A DNA stretch of 38,285 nucleotides from Cymbomonas tetramitiformis (Eukaryota > Chlorophyta > Pyramimonadophyceae > Pyramimonadales > Pyramimonadaceae). The notes below the pieces were generated by a model that had not been told where the DNA came from, made no database searches, and was given only the letters and a program-made list of their open reading frames with translations. Below, piece by piece: positions 27,601-38,285 of this stretch. Every line of letters begins with the position of its first letter. Position 1 is the first letter of the stretch. The stretch lies in NCBI GenBank assembly GCA_001247695.2, contig LGRX02027227.1, positions 1 through 38,285 of the forward strand. The letters run 5' to 3'. Position numbers and translations under genes: made by a program.

Positions 27601-30600
27601 TAGCGTGCCATGTTCCTCCTCCTCACTCTCCTCACTCTTCGGCAGTTTGGTCGTGCTGACCTCGGCAACCGCATACAATAGCTCCATTGCTCTTCGGTCC
27701 ATAGCAAGGCCAAGCACTCCTGCCAATTCTTCGTCTTTCATGCCATGTGCCGCGCGCAGCTCACCTGCGCTGTACCCCATGGCCACTGCCTTCTCGTCCA
27801 GGTTAACCTCTCTGGTCTCCCCCACTTCATCATCATCTCCCTCCCTCACCACTGTGCCTGCGCGAGGCGCGCGAAAAGCACGAGAGTTTTGCGTCGCCAA
27901 GATGGTTGGCAATACTCTCATGGGCTCCCCTACAACGTTGGCGGTGTAGTGAGGCTTCCTGTCTCCTGTGACGACCCTGCGCGGCTTCCAGCCTCGCTGC
28001 AGAATATCGCGCACGTATCTGTCTGGTGGTCTGTCCACCCGCTCCATCACCAGATTGAACTGCTGATTCTGGAACAGATTGCTCCAATATGCTCGTAGAC
28101 GATGCGCGTATGATCCCGCGCGCGCCGCGTCAAAGGACACCGGCTGGCCCACCACGCTGTTGATGATGGGGAACACCTCCTTCCTGATCTTCGAGTTCTC
28201 CCTGTGGGACAGCGGAGAAACGTTTTCCAGCACATATGCTGGCGGTCTCTGAGGCTGCAGCTGTTGCAGCGTGGAGAGGACTCGCACTGCCTGGTAGAAC
28301 AGTCTGCTGTGCCTGCCCTTCAGACCAGCCAGCTTGCCAGCTGGTGACAGGTCCTGGCATGGATATCCACACACCATGACCCACTGCTCTCCACTCAATG
28401 CCCCTGCATGTACAAGGTCAATGAGGCTGGTGTCTTCGATGTTGCTGGGCAGTTGCTCCAAGTGGGCTGCCTCGACACGGAACAAGTCCGGATGACGGCG
28501 GCTGAGCGCCATGCACCTGGCCCTGGCTACCGTCTGGCTGGACTTCGAGATGTCCTGGTAGAGGTACTTGTTAACCTTAACTCCGCAGCGCAAGAGCATC
28601 TCTAGTCCAGCACACAGGCCCCCACACGGCTCATAGCAGACCACGCCCTCTTCTCTGGCTTCCCGGAAGAAGCTCTTGTCAATCACACTCGTGTCGATCT
28701 TCTTCGGCACTTTGAGCTTACCACCCTCCATGGTCTCGTCGCCGTATATCGCTGGTGAGCCTCCGGAATGCATACCCCTGATCGGCCGTACCTGGCTGAG
28801 GGCATCCCAGGCGACTCGAGTCAACCTGCCTGAGCACCTGGCCACTTCCGGGTGGTCAGTGTCAAACATGACCCCCTTGTTACACTCCAGCTCTTCTTGG
28901 TAGTGCACATCAAACAGTCGATGGACTGCACTGGTCCCCAGCTGCTCCCTGACCATGTTCTCGCAGTAGTTGGCCACCTGAGCTTCTGGGCTTACTTCGG
29001 GGCCAAGTGGTGGCTCCCTGGTCACTTCCAAGCAAATGACGTCTGTGAAGCAGCGCGCTGGCCTCTCGGCACGCCCCGCTTCCCTGGCTCGGTCCCCTTC
29101 ACGATCCAAGCGGGCACCAGTCTCGTCTGCGGTGCTGGGCAGTGGGTACCTGGATGGCACATCCGCGTTCTCATTCTTCGGACCTGGTCGGTACTGGACC
29201 GTGAACTCAAACTCCTGGAGGCTGATGGCCCAGCGTAGGTGTTGACCTTGTAGGTCCCCCTTCTCCATGAGTGTTGTGAGCGGCGAATGGTCGGTGATCA
29301 GCGTGAAGTGGATCCCGTGCAGGTACTGTCGTAATGTGCGGACGGCCCACACCACCGCCAGCATCTCACCCTGGAAGCTCGCGTACTGTCTCTCGGTTTT
29401 CGACAGCGAGCGGCTGATGACCACACAGATGTGCTCTACGCCATTCTCGTCCTTCTGTCCCAGCACTGCGCCAATGCCATGGTTGCTCCAGTCTGTGTAG
29501 AGGAAGATGGGCTTGCTGTAATCAATGGGCTTCAAACATCTCCCCGAACACAGGGCATCCTTCAATGCTTGTAATGCCTGGTCCTGATCCTTCCCCCAAG
29601 CTCCCTTGACATCCAACACTTCCTTTCTGAGCAGGTCGTTCAATGGTCGTGCCATCTCTGAGTAGTTGGGTCCCATGGGTTCCCCCACCAGACCTTTGTA
29701 GTAGTTCATGAGTCCATGGATGGAGCGTACTCCAGTTTTGTCCTCGGGCTTGGGCAGCTCTTGGATGGCCTTGCACTTGATGTCCTGCGCGCCAATGGTG
29801 TTATAGCCGATGCGGTAGCCCAAGAAGTCCACCGTGGCTGACCCGAAGGTTGACTTGCCCGAGTGCAGACGTATCCCTGCATCCCCCAAAGTGCGAAGCA
29901 CGGCTTCCACATCCTTGATGTGCTGCTCAGCGGTGTCTGAGTATATGCACACGTCATCGACGTACGCCACCGTGCAGTGTTGCAGATGACGCAACTCGTA
30001 GTCCATGATCCTGATGAAGGCTGCGGTCGCTCCAGCTGCTCCAAACGGCATGGATGTGTAGCGATAAAGCTGGTTGCCCCACCAGAACGCTGTCTTGTCC
30101 CTGTCCTCCTCAGTGGTCATGGGAATCTGGTGGAACGCCTTGGTCGCGTCCAGGGTAGTCTTGAACTTGGCCTTGGCCACGCGCTGGTAGAGCTCTTCTG
30201 GACGATGTGGTAACGTGTTATCCTTCAGCGACAACCGGTTCGTAGACCGGAGGTCGACACAGAACCTCGTCGAGGTCCACTGTTCAGTGTCGTGATCCTT
30301 CTTCCCCGCGACCACCACGTTGCTGGCGTGTCTGCAGTGCTGCGAAGCCGGCTCGATGAAGCCATATTCCAGCAGTTCCTTGCAGTGCAGGTCGATGATC
30401 TCCTGCTCTCCCGGGCTGTATTTCCTCGGTCGTTGGTAAGCTACCTTAGTCTCCTCCTTGAAAGGGATGGCGAAGGTCGCATGTGCCGCGCCCCCATGGT
30501 AGCCTTTGATGTCCTGCGGCTTGTTGGCGAAGCAGTAGCTGCACCTCTTTACCACGCTGCGCATCTCTTCCCAATTCTCCTCGGTGAACTCGGGATGTCC

Positions 30601-31722
30601 TCCAAAGGTGGCATTGAGCTCGGTGTCCAGCCACGCGGCCTCGTCCTTGGTGACCCTGGTCGTGCCCCCTGGCTGTAACGTGTCCAGGACCGTGTGCGGA
30701 AGCACCTCGTCCTGCTCTGCCACCATAGCCTCCCATCCGGTGTCCCATTGGCGCGAAGACATCTGGTCTTCCCAGGCGGTCCTGGCAGATCTGGTCGGCG
30801 AGCTCGAGCACGACCCCATCGTCAGCACGCCCTGAAACTCCCCAGGGGCCACAGCAGCCACCCAAGCAGCCACCGCTAGCAGCAGCAAAAGTTTCAAAAT
30901 TCTGCTGGTACCCACTGGTTTAACTGGAGGGTGAAGGGTCAGTATGCAAGTCAACATCATCCACCCCCCTTGCATACGGCCCAGGCCTCCTCCCGCAGAC
31001 ACGTAGGCCACCAGCGCCAAGACTGATATCACATAGACACAGCGCGCCACCTGGTAGCAAGCGGCCGTGAACCGCAGGCGCTGCAGTCGAGCGGCAAAGC
31101 GCGGCTTCTGCATGCGCCGCGGAACAGCGGCCAGCGTAGCCGGCCCTGCGGCCAAGATCCGCTGGGCGACCGCCAGCGCGCGACCCACCTGAGTCTCCAG
31201 CGCGGCGAATGTGCCACCATCTCGAATCGAGCCGGAGCATGGCAACCCATGGCGGACAACGTGGGCGCCAACTGTCAAGACGCACCCCAGAGTGCCGACC
31301 ATGTGTGTGAAGTGCATGGCGAGCACGGCGAGGCAGAACCGTATCAATGGCACGTACCACAGCCCACGCCGAGCGTGATGGAGACCAGCTACCTCAAGAG
31401 CACCCTTGGTCAACAGCAGCAGGTGCCTGGCCAGCTCCAACAGCACTCGCAGAGGCGCCTGTTGATGTGCCCATGGCTCGAGTGGCGTTGCGCGCACGGC
31501 CCACAACGCGCGTGCCATGGCTCTGCGGGGCGCTTCAGCGTGGAATGCCCAGCAGGCGACGACCTCACCAAGAAATCTGAATACCTCCGTAGCCATCCAT
31601 ACTGCCATCACTGCAAAATGAGGCAGCTGCGGCCAATGCAAGCGCACGAACACCCCCATGAGCAGGAAGCACACCTGAGTGCGCTTCGCCCGCCTATTAT
31701 CGGCGGGCTGCGTGCCCGGCAT
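24631..31722 (-). CDS. Pol polyprotein with C5-cytosine methyltransferase, PHD finger and second methyltransferase-like domain
   Basis: 2,363 residues from ATG 31722 to TAA 24631. Residues 1-295 are hydrophobic, with several probable membrane spans (about 35-60, 122-153, 227-243, 275-292). Reverse transcriptase spans about 400-660 with YVDD at 587. RNase H has Asp 744 (YTDW) and the TDHSPL block. A DNA cytosine-5 methyltransferase spans about 1015-1365: motif [10 protein letters not shown] (1031), catalytic PCQ with Cys 1122, ENV at 1166, HRLRAYW at 1207. Its [13 protein letters not shown] after motif I is DNMT3-like. Integrase follows with an HHCC finger (1595-1633) and Asp 1662, Asp 1723, Glu 1758. 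A PHD finger (C4HC3) is at 1960-2008. Last comes a methyltransferase-like fold with DPWAGTG (2189) and TSPWF (2248). It should reverse-transcribe and integrate the element and probably methylate DNA. All canonical catalytic residues checked are present and no break was seen. Confidence 0.92.
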   Translation of the reverse strand: MPGTQPADNRRAKRTQVCFLLMGVFVRLHWPQLPHFAVMAVWMATEVFRFLGEVVACWAFHAEAPRRAMARALWAVRATPLEPWAHQQAPLRVLLELARHLLLLTKGALEVAGLHHARRGLWYVPLIRFCLAVLAMHFTHMVGTLGCVLTVGAHVVRHGLPCSGSIRDGGTFAALETQVGRALAVAQRILAAGPATLAAVPRRMQKPRFAARLQRLRFTAACYQVARCVYVISVLALVAYVSAGGGLGRMQGGWMMLTCILTLHPPVKPVGTSRILKLLLLLAVAAWVAAVAPGEFQGVLTMGSCSSSPTRSARTAWEDQMSSRQWDTGWEAMVAEQDEVLPHTVLDTLQPGGTTRVTKDEAAWLDTELNATFGGHPEFTEENWEEMRSVVKRCSYCFANKPQDIKGYHGGAAHATFAIPFKEETKVAYQRPRKYSPGEQEIIDLHCKELLEYGFIEPASQHCRHASNVVVAGKKDHDTEQWTSTRFCVDLRSTNRLSLKDNTLPHRPEELYQRVAKAKFKTTLDATKAFHQIPMTTEEDRDKTAFWWGNQLYRYTSMPFGAAGATAAFIRIMDYELRHLQHCTVAYVDDVCIYSDTAEQHIKDVEAVLRTLGDAGIRLHSGKSTFGSATVDFLGYRIGYNTIGAQDIKCKAIQELPKPEDKTGVRSIHGLMNYYKGLVGEPMGPNYSEMARPLNDLLRKEVLDVKGAWGKDQDQALQALKDALCSGRCLKPIDYSKPIFLYTDWSNHGIGAVLGQKDENGVEHICVVISRSLSKTERQYASFQGEMLAVVWAVRTLRQYLHGIHFTLITDHSPLTTLMEKGDLQGQHLRWAISLQEFEFTVQYRPGPKNENADVPSRYPLPSTADETGARLDREGDRAREAGRAERPARCFTDVICLEVTREPPLGPEVSPEAQVANYCENMVREQLGTSAVHRLFDVHYQEELECNKGVMFDTDHPEVARCSGRLTRVAWDALSQVRPIRGMHSGGSPAIYGDETMEGGKLKVPKKIDTSVIDKSFFREAREEGVVCYEPCGGLCAGLEMLLRCGVKVNKYLYQDISKSSQTVARARCMALSRRHPDLFRVEAAHLEQLPSNIEDTSLIDLVHAGALSGEQWVMVCGYPCQDLSPAGKLAGLKGRHSRLFYQAVRVLSTLQQLQPQRPPAYVLENVSPLSHRENSKIRKEVFPIINSVVGQPVSFDAARAGSYAHRLRAYWSNLFQNQQFNLVMERVDRPPDRYVRDILQRGWKPRRVVTGDRKPHYTANVVGEPMRVLPTILATQNSRAFRAPRAGTVVREGDDDEVGETREVNLDEKAVAMGYSAGELRAAHGMKDEELAGVLGLAMDRRAMELLYAVAEVSTTKLPKSEESEEEEHGTLVAIPIAKATKVAATSESTAEPVRAQLAEWITSSSGYTQQVARRLSHQDWEERLQRMCSQGQKGTQGLGTADAVPRRRQWKMASMKLAGYEARHRQAFSRPGGKPAETSSAPEWAPVTKEKEMRLPKLPDTTRMVAMLASVTNQESFRERYPDIHEDELCLAWIKTGGRVEVPKEEYHRVRKRAARHRWDELMGELYMVTVSGKELLVPKPCDRIQLVREYHERTGHWGIRRTLNLLWQRHYWAGMKQDVQAVVTQCQTCQRVKTHYAREEANLTPLEIKSFMYRWSLDLAWPTKRITKAGNQRVLVMIEHYTRFVVCVPIPDKEAATIANAFRYHVLSVVGAPAECLVDGGTEFEGEFSALCEQCLIDRRVTSPSSPESNGLTERVVRTLKFCFKKMALDKGLDFEWDEMLWSLVLSYNAARQQSTGVAPFTLLFAQEATVPPDLRARPELDFGKQEEKTLADDLLQRAAIVKRLMVHAGCNLEIAQHRDTLRYEHRRSGSYEPKPHQFKAGDFVYIRQQPRSGMEVATKSAILKIVKVQRDGVVVLEDSTKLREKSTVQSIAPCHLQVKDQYDCSAAIPSKHLACEVCMRTDGEAAMLLCDTCNRGYHTWCLNPALDGVPEGDWQCPKCLGGTVVAAAAEVSASIVDKMAAMELQLREKLGSDVVLLPADVGPHRAVRPGREDPWQALTSRQMLRKEGSMGDLPDRVAWGNQGELSRVITEVMPGFWHEGHRTILSRKCAEQHTRARSLRKTSTVQAMSPEEVQKRGDVTQLSRAQVKIASQLDWGLELVMTVPQEVRRLAHEVTWEKITQVWDPWAGTGVIGKVMSLEWPHLKVMNNDWNPQLKWHEALNALQPGNYRAWKEKYGVCDAVVTSPWFAVLDIALPLAVLASRVVACIHVPSHYMTDMTESRAQYFRKLCHAGRLHVIGHLEHGPIGRRCMWVMVFRNPLTRARMLRGGEASGVGMFTFSMGKFAMDGVTTEDAEQALV
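24720..25190 (-). other. Second methyltransferase-like domain of Pol
   Basis: Residues about 2180-2335 of Pol. [10 protein letters not shown] is close to the DPFxGxGT motif I of N6-adenine and N4-cytosine methyltransferases. VMNNDWNP matches the following acidic position, and VVTSPWF matches the S/T/D-P-P-Y/F/W catalytic loop, with Trp in place of the second Pro. Substrate (DNA or RNA) and activity are unknown. Confidence 0.5.
25690..25850 (-). other. PHD finger of Pol
   Basis: C-x2-C (CEVC), CDTC, GYHTWC, then CPKC: a complete C4HC3 set at residues 1960-2008, just after the integrase C-terminal part. PHD fingers usually read histone H3 tails. Here it may take the place of the chromodomain found in many gypsy integrases for targeting. 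Confidence 0.85.
27600..28700 (-). other. C5-cytosine methyltransferase domain of Pol
   Basis: Motifs I, IV, VI and VIII are present in order, and [13 protein letters not shown] fits the motif X helix. It lies between RNase H and integrase. C5-methyltransferases in retrotransposons are known from dinoflagellate and charophyte genomes. Confidence 0.9.
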
Positions 31723-31739
31723 TTCGCCGGGGCTGCTTC

Positions 31740-31827
31740 TCAGTGACGGGCGCGCCGGGCTGCAGCCGGCCCGGTGCCCCCTTGAAAAGGCCCCAGTGCG
31801 CTCTCCCTTCTCCTCTCCTCCCAGACC
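31740..31827 (-). other. ORF1/ORF2 overlap with -1 frame relation
   Basis: The Pol frame is open from 31827 and overlaps the last 88 nt of ORF1. It is -1 relative to ORF1, the usual gag-pol relation. No textbook slippery heptamer was found. The Pol ATG at 31722 lies 17 nt past the ORF1 stop (31740-31742), so termination-reinitiation is the alternative. Confidence 0.6.
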
Positions 31828-34800
31828 TCATCATAACTTTGGCGTCTCTGAGGAGCACGCGACGCGCCCATGCTGGCATGCTGACCGCGAGCCGCGTCCT
31901 GACGATGAGCGCCTTCCCCGGGGCTCGGAGATCTCCTCCTGCGCTGACCAGCCCGCGGTGAACTCTGCTGTGCGGCACCCTCAGTTGGACTCTGCGGGCG
32001 CGCTGCAGGTTGGCCTGAAGGTCGAGTGTCGACATGCGCAACGAAGCCACTGGAACGCTCCGGGCTGCTGGGTGCTGTAGAGCTCGGGGTTGATGGCACG
32101 TACGAAACGGAGTCCTGCTCTTGTGCAGCTGGAGGTACGGCTTCAGTCTGCTGCGTGCAGACGGAATGTGCCGGGGATCTCAGAATGTCGTTGATTGACT
32201 GGTGCTCAGGTCTCTGCGCCATGTTGCACTCCAAGCCCATGGTCGATATCCCGCCGAGAACTCGGCCCGAGTAGGGTGCCGGCGTGGGCGTGGCTCGCGC
32301 GCCATCACGACCATCAGGCCCCGGGCGGTCTGACCCACGCGTGCTTATCCTCGCAGTTGCGCGGGCAGCACGAGGTCGTTCTTCATATTCTCTGATGAGT
32401 GCCAAACTGGCAGACAGCCCAACCAGTCTTTCACTGATGACCTCCACGCTGTCTTCATCCTCTGTTAACGGCGACGGTGTTCTGGTGCGACCCGTGTGAG
32501 TGCTCACACCCTCAACAGCCGCGAGGTCGGATGAGTATCCTGAGATGCTGCCATCTCCCTCCTCACTTCCTGCATCCCCTCCCTCGATTGGGTCCAGGCA
32601 CCTCATGAAGTCGTTTCGAAGACGCGCCTGCACCTCTGCCCGACGTGCCTCAGCCAGCAACGCCGGGCCCACCGAGGACGTGAACGCAGACAATGGTTCT
32701 CGGTGCATCACCGCCACCTTGTTCCAGGTCTCCCAGCTGCAGCAGTCAAACTTGCGCGTGCCTGAGGAGAGGTACTCCAAGGTGAACGCCATGCTGCTGG
32801 GTCCCCGCTCACTGTAGTAGCGATTGTCCTCAAAGAGGTAATACACGGCCTTGGACCGGGCGTTGGCACGGGTCTTGAAAACCCGTAGGGTGCCCTGCCG
32901 TGGGCCATCGCTCAAATGGTCTCTGGCGATCTCCAAGAGCTGAGTGCGATCAACCAGATGCTCCATATGTTTCTGCAAGGTGCCGAGGAGTCCTCCCGTG
33001 CAGCCTTTCGACCGCCCACCCAGAGGCAGAAACTCTTCCCTTCGTCCCACTCCTGCGGAGGAAGCGTACCGGTGCAGTGTCTGGCTGCTGAGTCGTTGCG
33101 TGTGCACCCCCTTTCCTCGCTGCGCGAAGGGCTTCCCGAGCTGGAACTCGATCTTGCCCATGAAGCAACGGTACTGGATGAGGAAGACCGTCTGTCCATG
33201 CAGCGCCATGAACTCCGAGATCCCTCCCAGATCCAGCCAGTTGGCTTCCCCAGCTGTGTTCTCGCTGCGAGAGGGCGACTCCGGCTCGTAGGTGCCCTGG
33301 AACACTGCAGCGTGGTACTCCAACATGGCAGGGTCGAAGACGCCGTTGGGCCAGGTTTGATGCCGTAAACGAAGCGGTGCTGAAGATGGTGGCGGTGCGG
33401 AGCCAGATGGCCCTGCCTCACCCCCCCTGACCGTCTTCGACGTCCTGAGAGTCTTGGATGTGCGCACTGGAGGGTTCCTTCTGGCCCCATAAGTGTCCAG
33501 CGCGTCCTGTGCTTGCTCCTCTGTCTTGCATGCTCCGAGCATCACTCTCGTGTTGTCCCCCAGATGCAGGTACTCCACGGCGGCAGCGTTCGTGCTAAAC
33601 ACCTCGCCACTGCCTCCTTCCCCATCTGTCACCGGGTAGAACTTCCCCACCTTGTCCGCTGCGTCTGACAGCGTGAGCTGCGGAATCCCACTCACATTCG
33701 CGCCCTCCACACCAGTCACCTCCATGTCGTATCTCACCTTCAGACGAGCTCGAAGGTCAGCGATGTCCACTCGCTGTACATACTTTAGATGCTGGTACTG
33801 CCAGCGCTGGTCCTTCTCATAGTAAAAAGGCAGCTGGAACTCGCCAGTCATCTTGCCCATGGGGTTCATGATGGTGACGCCTTCCATGGTGTGGCGTACC
33901 ATGCGCTCCATGAGATCCCATTGGGCGCGAGTGTGCTCGCTGAGTACGCAGAACTGGCGCGCCACCTTGTCCCACATGAGCTTGCCCGTCACGACTCCTG
34001 GGTACGTCTGATGGGTGTTGAGGACCTCCTGAACACTCGCCATCGTGTACCTTCCAGCCTCCCGATGGGCACCACAGTCAGGGAGTGGGACCTGGGCGTT
34101 GTCCTTCCTGCCGCTCGCCCTCGTGGTCCAGGTCTCTGAGGGTATCTTCGTCTCCTTGTCAACCTTCTGGTCCACCAACGTAAAGTCGGGCCACAGTAGC
34201 TCCGTCTCCAGGATGGTCTTGTATTCTCCACAGCGCGGGAACTTGACCCGCACAAATCCTGCGTCCTCACCACCTCCATCGCCCTCTTCGCAGAGTGTGC
34301 ACAGACGAGCATAGCCCGTGCGGTCGATGTACAGGCGCTGCTTAGTCCAGCTGCTCTCCTTGTCTTGGTAGTCCCACGGGTTCACTGCCATGCCTCCCCA
34401 TGGCTGTACGCTGGCCAGCTTGAAGGCAGCTTCGCTCTCGGCCTCCTGCGCCAGCGTGAGGTCTGGATAGCGAGGGTCTGACTGAGTTGTGGTAAGGCTG
34501 GCGTGCGTGCGGGACCCCCTCGCATCTGGCTCTTCAGCACTGGACCACTCACCCCTGGTCGCCACATTGGCTTCCCGCTGGCTGCGTGATGATGCTTGTA
34601 GCATGCCCAGCATCTGGTCTGTCAAGGACGTACCAGGCGGCGGAGGTTCGTACGTCGAGCCCTCGGTGTGTAAGCTGACTCGCCCAGTGAGCTCGACTTG
34701 CATCATCGAGCTGGGTCTCAGGAAGCCCGCCTCCACCATGGACTGGCAGCGCGCCTCGAGTCTCTCCTTCTCCTCCGAGTTGAACCTTCTCAGCCTCATC

Positions 34801-37800
34801 TCCTCTAGCCATGACGCCAGGCTGTCCATCAGCTCGGGGTGGTTTCGCGAGAATGCACAAGGTGCAGGCGCACACCTCTCCCCTGCGAGGGCCAGACGGT
34901 CTTCTCCCCTTGTGCCCAGGGACACTGCTTCACGTGGCGGTAGCTCGCAATCATCAAAAGCGGGGGCAAGAGTGCGCGCTGTCGTGGCATCAACGTCGAA
35001 GATCTCGGTCGCCAGGCACACTCTCGGGTCTTCATTCCGCTTGCTCCTTGCATCGACGGGCGGCGTCAACTCGATCAATGGTAACGTGACCTTCTCCTTC
35101 ATACCCAGTGACACTGCGGCCTCAGAAGTAGCAATGCCTCTGTAGAGGTCGATGGTCAACTTGAGAGCGTTCTTCAGGGGTCCAGTGCCCACCAAGAAGT
35201 CCCACGTCGTGTCATTGGTGTAGGTGACGAAGGCGTGGAGCCGATGCAGAGTCATGTACGGCGTGCCCGCGGCGAGAACCACATCCACGTAGCAGTACTT
35301 CGTGAATTCCGCAGGGCTGCCATCACATCTCGCCACCCTGGCCCCTGTCTCTGCATCAAAGATGGTCAAGCCCAACCTGTTGGCTGTCCTGATTGGGATA
35401 ATGTTGCAGTTGGCCCCCGTGTCCAGGAGAAGCGCTTTGTACAACATAAGCAAGCCTCCAGAGGCCATCAGCGCCATCCCTTGTGCCAGAGACTCGTTCA
35501 GGAGCTTGCATACAGGCTGGACCTGCGCCATGGCAGTGAGCTGTTCCTCTGTAAGACCACTGAGCATCTTCTTCTTCAATAGCTCGTACGCCTTGGTCTC
35601 CATGGTCCCTGCGTGCAGCTCGCCCCTCTCGCTGAAGTCTCTCACCCCGTAGCTCTCCTGGACGGTGGCCGCTGCAGCTGTCACATGCACTGTCGTCCTC
35701 CCCTTCCTGGGCTGCTCCACCATGTCCTCCGGCATCTCGTCCAGAGGAATTTCTTCTTCGTCACTGTCGTCGCCCGACTCCATGCCCGGGCAGTCGTCAT
35801 CCTCATCGCTGATGTCCTGGCAGTCTGCTGCTGAGGCTGTCGGCACGGGGAGCTGGTTGTTCTCAGCCAGTTCCACCAAGGTCTCCACACCCCTTGGAGC
35901 TGTTATGCGACCTTCTGCTACGAGTCCAGCAGCTAGCTTACGGAAAGTTGCTCCCAGACTCTTGATCACGGAGGCCATGAGCTGCACCTTCCTCTGCATC
36001 TCGTCCGCCGCAGGCGCCATGGGCACCTGTGCGTCTGCCTCGTACTCCTCGGGTGTCTTCACTGGGAAGCCCCTCATGCGTTGGGTACTTCCCAGGGCTA
36101 CTGCTGGAGCCGCCGTGAGTTCAGACTCCGCACTCTTGCACAGCGTCTCGGGGAGTGCCCCCAGACCCAAGGTGCTGAGGGCGCTCGAGAGCTCCTCTTC
36201 GCCCATCTCCTCGGCCATGGCTGTGAGTAACTCGGTTGGAGGGCCAGACGACACTCCTACCCCTGCGCTGCCATGGTGGTGCGCGCGTGCATCGACGGTG
36301 TGAGTCTCCCTCTCCGCGACGTGCGCTGCGACTGGTTCCTCGTCGGAGCCCTCATCCTCGGACAGCACCTGCGACTTCACGCTGCCCGCACGACTGGCAG
36401 TCTTCCTAGCAGCCACCATGCCCTGGTACTCTGCTTTCAACGCCTCGGGATTGCCAGTGGTGCTCTTCTGCTTGTCCTCCGGTGGCTGTTTGGCTCTGTA
36501 CTTGTCCTTCTCGTCGTTGGACAGCTGCTGCCAGTCCGTCACCAGGATGCCCCAGTCAGAGTTCTTGAAGCGGTTCTTCAGATTGTACATGCGCAGCGCG
36601 GCGTTCTCCGCGTCCCACCACTTGCTGGAGCCAAGCCTGCTCTCGTGGAATCCAGCAGGCATCTTGACGTGTTTATAACCACTCCTGCACTGCTCGGGAT
36701 CGGACTCATGCCAGCCCCCTCCAAAGCAGCGCAAGCACTTGGGCTTGTCGTTCGTACGCACGCCCTCTGCTGGCGGTGGCGTCTTGTTGTAGGAGGCCTT
36801 CTTAGCTCTTTCGGCCACATTCACCTCCTTCTTCATCTTCTTAGAAGGTGATGTATCTACCTTCTTGCTGTTCTCCGGTTCGCCTGACTGCGCCACCTCA
36901 GAGGACTCAATCTTCTTGATCGAGTTCTTTATGGCCTTGAGGTCAAGGCCATGCTGTCGCGCCTCCCAGGTGGAGTACTGGCAGCCACATCGTCTGGTGA
37001 TCTCCTGGAGGAAGGTGAGGATCCAAGACTCTGCATCGCCCTTGAGCTTGTCTTGAACCTCGACGATGGCCTCCAGGTCCTTCCAGGTCACCCGATTGGG
37101 TGGCGGGAACTGTGCCCTCAGTTGCTCCTTCACCCGCGTCTGGAAGACCTTGATGCGCAGGTTGTCCACGCAGTCCTCGATGAAGGTACGCAGCTCTTCA
37201 TCGCTCAACACCTTCCCAGTGTTGAGCTGCATTTCCCTGCGTTGGCACATCTTCATGTAGGTCAGCCCATCCTGCCCCACCTCCTGTGGCTTCTGTGTCA
37301 ACAGATCCACTTTCTCTTGAGTCCCTTTCATCATGAACTTCTTGTCAAGGGCAGCGATGAAGCCCCTGAGCGCATAGAAGTACTGGGTATCACGGGTGCC
37401 ATCACGTCCCGTCAAGCCCTTCAGGGAGGTTCCATCAGTCAGATATTCGTCGGAAACCTCCCCTTGGGTGTCTTGGTCCGTCACCGGCCTCGCTATCACC
37501 CACGTGGTGCCAGTGTTCATCTCATTGAAAGGGGGCCTAGCGCATGGGATGGTACCCTCGAGGGGGCCATGCTCGCTAGTGTCCTTCAGGACTCGGTCCA
37601 TGTTGGAGGCCACTACCCCCCCTCTTTCATAGTTCTCGCGCCACCAGCTGAGAGCTTGTGAGTTCTCTCCAGCCAGACACGCAGGGATGATGTCCCACAG
37701 ATATTCAAAGTCAGGGGGAGCCTCTCTCAGGGTCTTCATCTGAGCTTCGGTGAGAGTGCCAGCCCCGGACCTGAGCCTCTTCCTGACGTTGGCGTTGTGC

Positions 37801-38048
37801 TGCCGTACGAAATTCTCGCACATGTCGGCAAACTCCCTCAGGAACTTGGGCCGATCTTCTTCCTTGGTGCCCGTGTAGTTGGGCAGCGTACCAAGGTTGA
37901 CACGAGCGTAGTCAGTGTACTCCATGTCTTCTTCAAAGATTACTAACGGCTCCTGGGCCTGGGCTTGCAGTTGGACTGGTGCTTGTGCCTCAGGCTGGCC
38001 ACCGGCAGCCTCTTCCTCTCCTTCCAGCTCTGTGAAGTGCTGGCTCAC
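31740..38048 (-). CDS. ORF1: Gag-protease polyprotein with long unknown C-terminal region
   Basis: The frame is open from 38159. The codon at 38048 is GTG, and the first in-frame ATG is at 37925 (about 2,061 residues). Numbered from 38048: the N-terminal 400 residues are charged and helical, as in capsid proteins. A zinc knuckle, [17 protein letters not shown], is at 438-454, with a longer last gap than the usual CCHC. A retropepsin-type aspartic protease has [13 protein letters not shown] with Asp 876. Around residues 1080-1125 a segment ([15 protein letters not shown] ... AGFLRPSS) resembles the start of the reverse transcriptase fingers in Pol. The following roughly 900 residues match no family I know. 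The C-terminus is Pro/Ser/Arg-rich and disordered. It should build the particle and process the polyproteins. Intact over 6.3 kb. Confidence 0.85.
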   Translation of the reverse strand: MSQHFTELEGEEEAAGGQPEAQAPVQLQAQAQEPLVIFEEDMEYTDYARVNLGTLPNYTGTKEEDRPKFLREFADMCENFVRQHNANVRKRLRSGAGTLTEAQMKTLREAPPDFEYLWDIIPACLAGENSQALSWWRENYERGGVVASNMDRVLKDTSEHGPLEGTIPCARPPFNEMNTGTTWVIARPVTDQDTQGEVSDEYLTDGTSLKGLTGRDGTRDTQYFYALRGFIAALDKKFMMKGTQEKVDLLTQKPQEVGQDGLTYMKMCQRREMQLNTGKVLSDEELRTFIEDCVDNLRIKVFQTRVKEQLRAQFPPPNRVTWKDLEAIVEVQDKLKGDAESWILTFLQEITRRCGCQYSTWEARQHGLDLKAIKNSIKKIESSEVAQSGEPENSKKVDTSPSKKMKKEVNVAERAKKASYNKTPPPAEGVRTNDKPKCLRCFGGGWHESDPEQCRSGYKHVKMPAGFHESRLGSSKWWDAENAALRMYNLKNRFKNSDWGILVTDWQQLSNDEKDKYRAKQPPEDKQKSTTGNPEALKAEYQGMVAARKTASRAGSVKSQVLSEDEGSDEEPVAAHVAERETHTVDARAHHHGSAGVGVSSGPPTELLTAMAEEMGEEELSSALSTLGLGALPETLCKSAESELTAAPAVALGSTQRMRGFPVKTPEEYEADAQVPMAPAADEMQRKVQLMASVIKSLGATFRKLAAGLVAEGRITAPRGVETLVELAENNQLPVPTASAADCQDISDEDDDCPGMESGDDSDEEEIPLDEMPEDMVEQPRKGRTTVHVTAAAATVQESYGVRDFSERGELHAGTMETKAYELLKKKMLSGLTEEQLTAMAQVQPVCKLLNESLAQGMALMASGGLLMLYKALLLDTGANCNIIPIRTANRLGLTIFDAETGARVARCDGSPAEFTKYCYVDVVLAAGTPYMTLHRLHAFVTYTNDTTWDFLVGTGPLKNALKLTIDLYRGIATSEAAVSLGMKEKVTLPLIELTPPVDARSKRNEDPRVCLATEIFDVDATTARTLAPAFDDCELPPREAVSLGTRGEDRLALAGERCAPAPCAFSRNHPELMDSLASWLEEMRLRRFNSEEKERLEARCQSMVEAGFLRPSSMMQVELTGRVSLHTEGSTYEPPPPGTSLTDQMLGMLQASSRSQREANVATRGEWSSAEEPDARGSRTHASLTTTQSDPRYPDLTLAQEAESEAAFKLASVQPWGGMAVNPWDYQDKESSWTKQRLYIDRTGYARLCTLCEEGDGGGEDAGFVRVKFPRCGEYKTILETELLWPDFTLVDQKVDKETKIPSETWTTRASGRKDNAQVPLPDCGAHREAGRYTMASVQEVLNTHQTYPGVVTGKLMWDKVARQFCVLSEHTRAQWDLMERMVRHTMEGVTIMNPMGKMTGEFQLPFYYEKDQRWQYQHLKYVQRVDIADLRARLKVRYDMEVTGVEGANVSGIPQLTLSDAADKVGKFYPVTDGEGGSGEVFSTNAAAVEYLHLGDNTRVMLGACKTEEQAQDALDTYGARRNPPVRTSKTLRTSKTVRGGEAGPSGSAPPPSSAPLRLRHQTWPNGVFDPAMLEYHAAVFQGTYEPESPSRSENTAGEANWLDLGGISEFMALHGQTVFLIQYRCFMGKIEFQLGKPFAQRGKGVHTQRLSSQTLHRYASSAGVGRREEFLPLGGRSKGCTGGLLGTLQKHMEHLVDRTQLLEIARDHLSDGPRQGTLRVFKTRANARSKAVYYLFEDNRYYSERGPSSMAFTLEYLSSGTRKFDCCSWETWNKVAVMHREPLSAFTSSVGPALLAEARRAEVQARLRNDFMRCLDPIEGGDAGSEEGDGSISGYSSDLAAVEGVSTHTGRTRTPSPLTEDEDSVEVISERLVGLSASLALIREYEERPRAARATARISTRGSDRPGPDGRDGARATPTPAPYSGRVLGGISTMGLECNMAQRPEHQSINDILRSPAHSVCTQQTEAVPPAAQEQDSVSYVPSTPSSTAPSSPERSSGFVAHVDTRPSGQPAARPQSPTEGAAQQSSPRAGQRRRRSPSPGEGAHRQDAARGQHASMGASRAPQRRQSYDEVWEERRRESALGPFQGGTGPAAARRARH

Positions 38049-38285
38049 TCGTATCGCTCTCTGGGCACGCCTCTCTGCCCTTTGCTGATCCTCGCGGTCA
38101 GCCTTGGATTCCGTTGCTACCTTTCTGGTGAAGAAGAGATACTGGTGTGAAGGCTCTTTTCACTCCACCCTTCCCAGCTTACCAGTACGGATGAATCCGT
38201 CCCTGGCCTCACCTTTCAGTGCTTTGCTCTAAGTAGCAATCACTGCCAGGATAATCTCGTCCACGACTGGTGAGCAAGGTTCCAC
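38049..38285 (-). other. Retroelement leader region
   Basis: The ORF1 frame stays open to 38159 without ATG; a TGA sits at 38160-38162. TTCTTCACCAG near 38128 (minus) could be a splice acceptor, which would give ORF1 an upstream exon. No LTR end or primer-binding site was assigned with confidence; the 5' LTR should lie further right. Confidence 0.4.

Larger units (their letters stand above)
12960..38285 (-). mobile_element. Giant LTR retrotransposon, Ty3/gypsy-type, right part outside window
   Basis: Read from right to left: Gag/protease ORF1, Pol ORF2 with reverse transcriptase, RNase H and integrase in the Ty3/gypsy order, a repeat-rich ORF3, a polypurine tract at 13560-13575, and a candidate 3' LTR. 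The total exceeds 25 kb, several times a usual gypsy element, because of added enzymatic domains and ORF3. ORF1 and ORF2 are uninterrupted over 13 kb, which points to recent activity. The left boundary is approximate. The assignment of ORF3 to this element is inferred from order, strand and the polypurine tract. Confidence 0.75.

Noticed and set aside
29000..31360. Plus-strand frames over the pol gene
   Set aside because: Antisense shadows of a fully supported polyprotein with catalytic motifs in order.
38160..38285. Primer-binding site next to TGGAACC at the right edge
   Set aside because: No match to a specific tRNA 3' end could be established and the LTR boundary is outside the window.

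Overview
The window is nuclear DNA of a eukaryote that is dominated by mobile elements. Evidence for a eukaryote is spliced genes with short GT-AG introns (70-380 bp), a Mutator-like transposase with a SWIM finger, PHD and RING fingers, and a Ty3/gypsy-type LTR retrotransposon. Short introns, a GC-rich retroelement and a retroelement-borne cytosine methyltransferase would suit a unicellular alga or another protist, but the species cannot be fixed from the sequence. No rRNA, tRNA or CRISPR array was seen.

Layout. (1) 1-1848, plus strand: the 3' part of a transposase-like gene that runs off the left edge. (2) 2544-3439, plus strand: an unrecognised gene of at least two exons, followed by a 67-bp tandem array (3664-3990) and AT-rich DNA. 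(3) 4503-12940: a compact, lower-GC cluster of four genes. They are a five-exon Mutator-like (MULE) transposase on minus, a Cys-rich small protein on minus, a small RING-type protein on minus, and a divergently transcribed five-exon gene of unknown function on plus. Their introns and spacers carry about twelve copies of the palindrome GTCATCGATGAC, mostly in sets spaced 69 bp apart. The upstream regions share short GCGCGC tracts. The cluster may be one large autonomous DNA transposon or a set of co-evolved genes.

(4) About 12960 to beyond 38285, minus strand: a very large LTR retrotransposon, read from right to left. ORF1 (31740 to about 37925/38159) holds Gag, a zinc knuckle, an aspartic protease and roughly 1,000 residues of unknown function. 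ORF2/Pol (24631-31722) is in the -1 frame. Its order is a hydrophobic multi-span N-terminus, reverse transcriptase, RNase H, an apparently intact C5-cytosine methyltransferase, integrase, PHD finger, and a second methyltransferase-like domain of the N6-adenine/N4-cytosine type. After Pol lies an 831-bp TRIM-like insertion with two 222-bp LTRs (23765-24595). Beyond it is a giant repeat-built ORF3 (13957-23774) ending in a RING-CH-like finger. ORF3 is interrupted by one in-frame TAA and one frame change. A polypurine tract (13560-13575) and a likely 3' LTR follow. The 5' LTR would lie beyond the right edge.

Taken together, the retroelement appears to carry its own chromatin toolkit: a DNA-methylation writer, a second putative nucleic-acid methyltransferase, a histone-reader-type finger and possibly a ubiquitin ligase. 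It also carries a membrane-spanning segment fused upstream of the polymerase.
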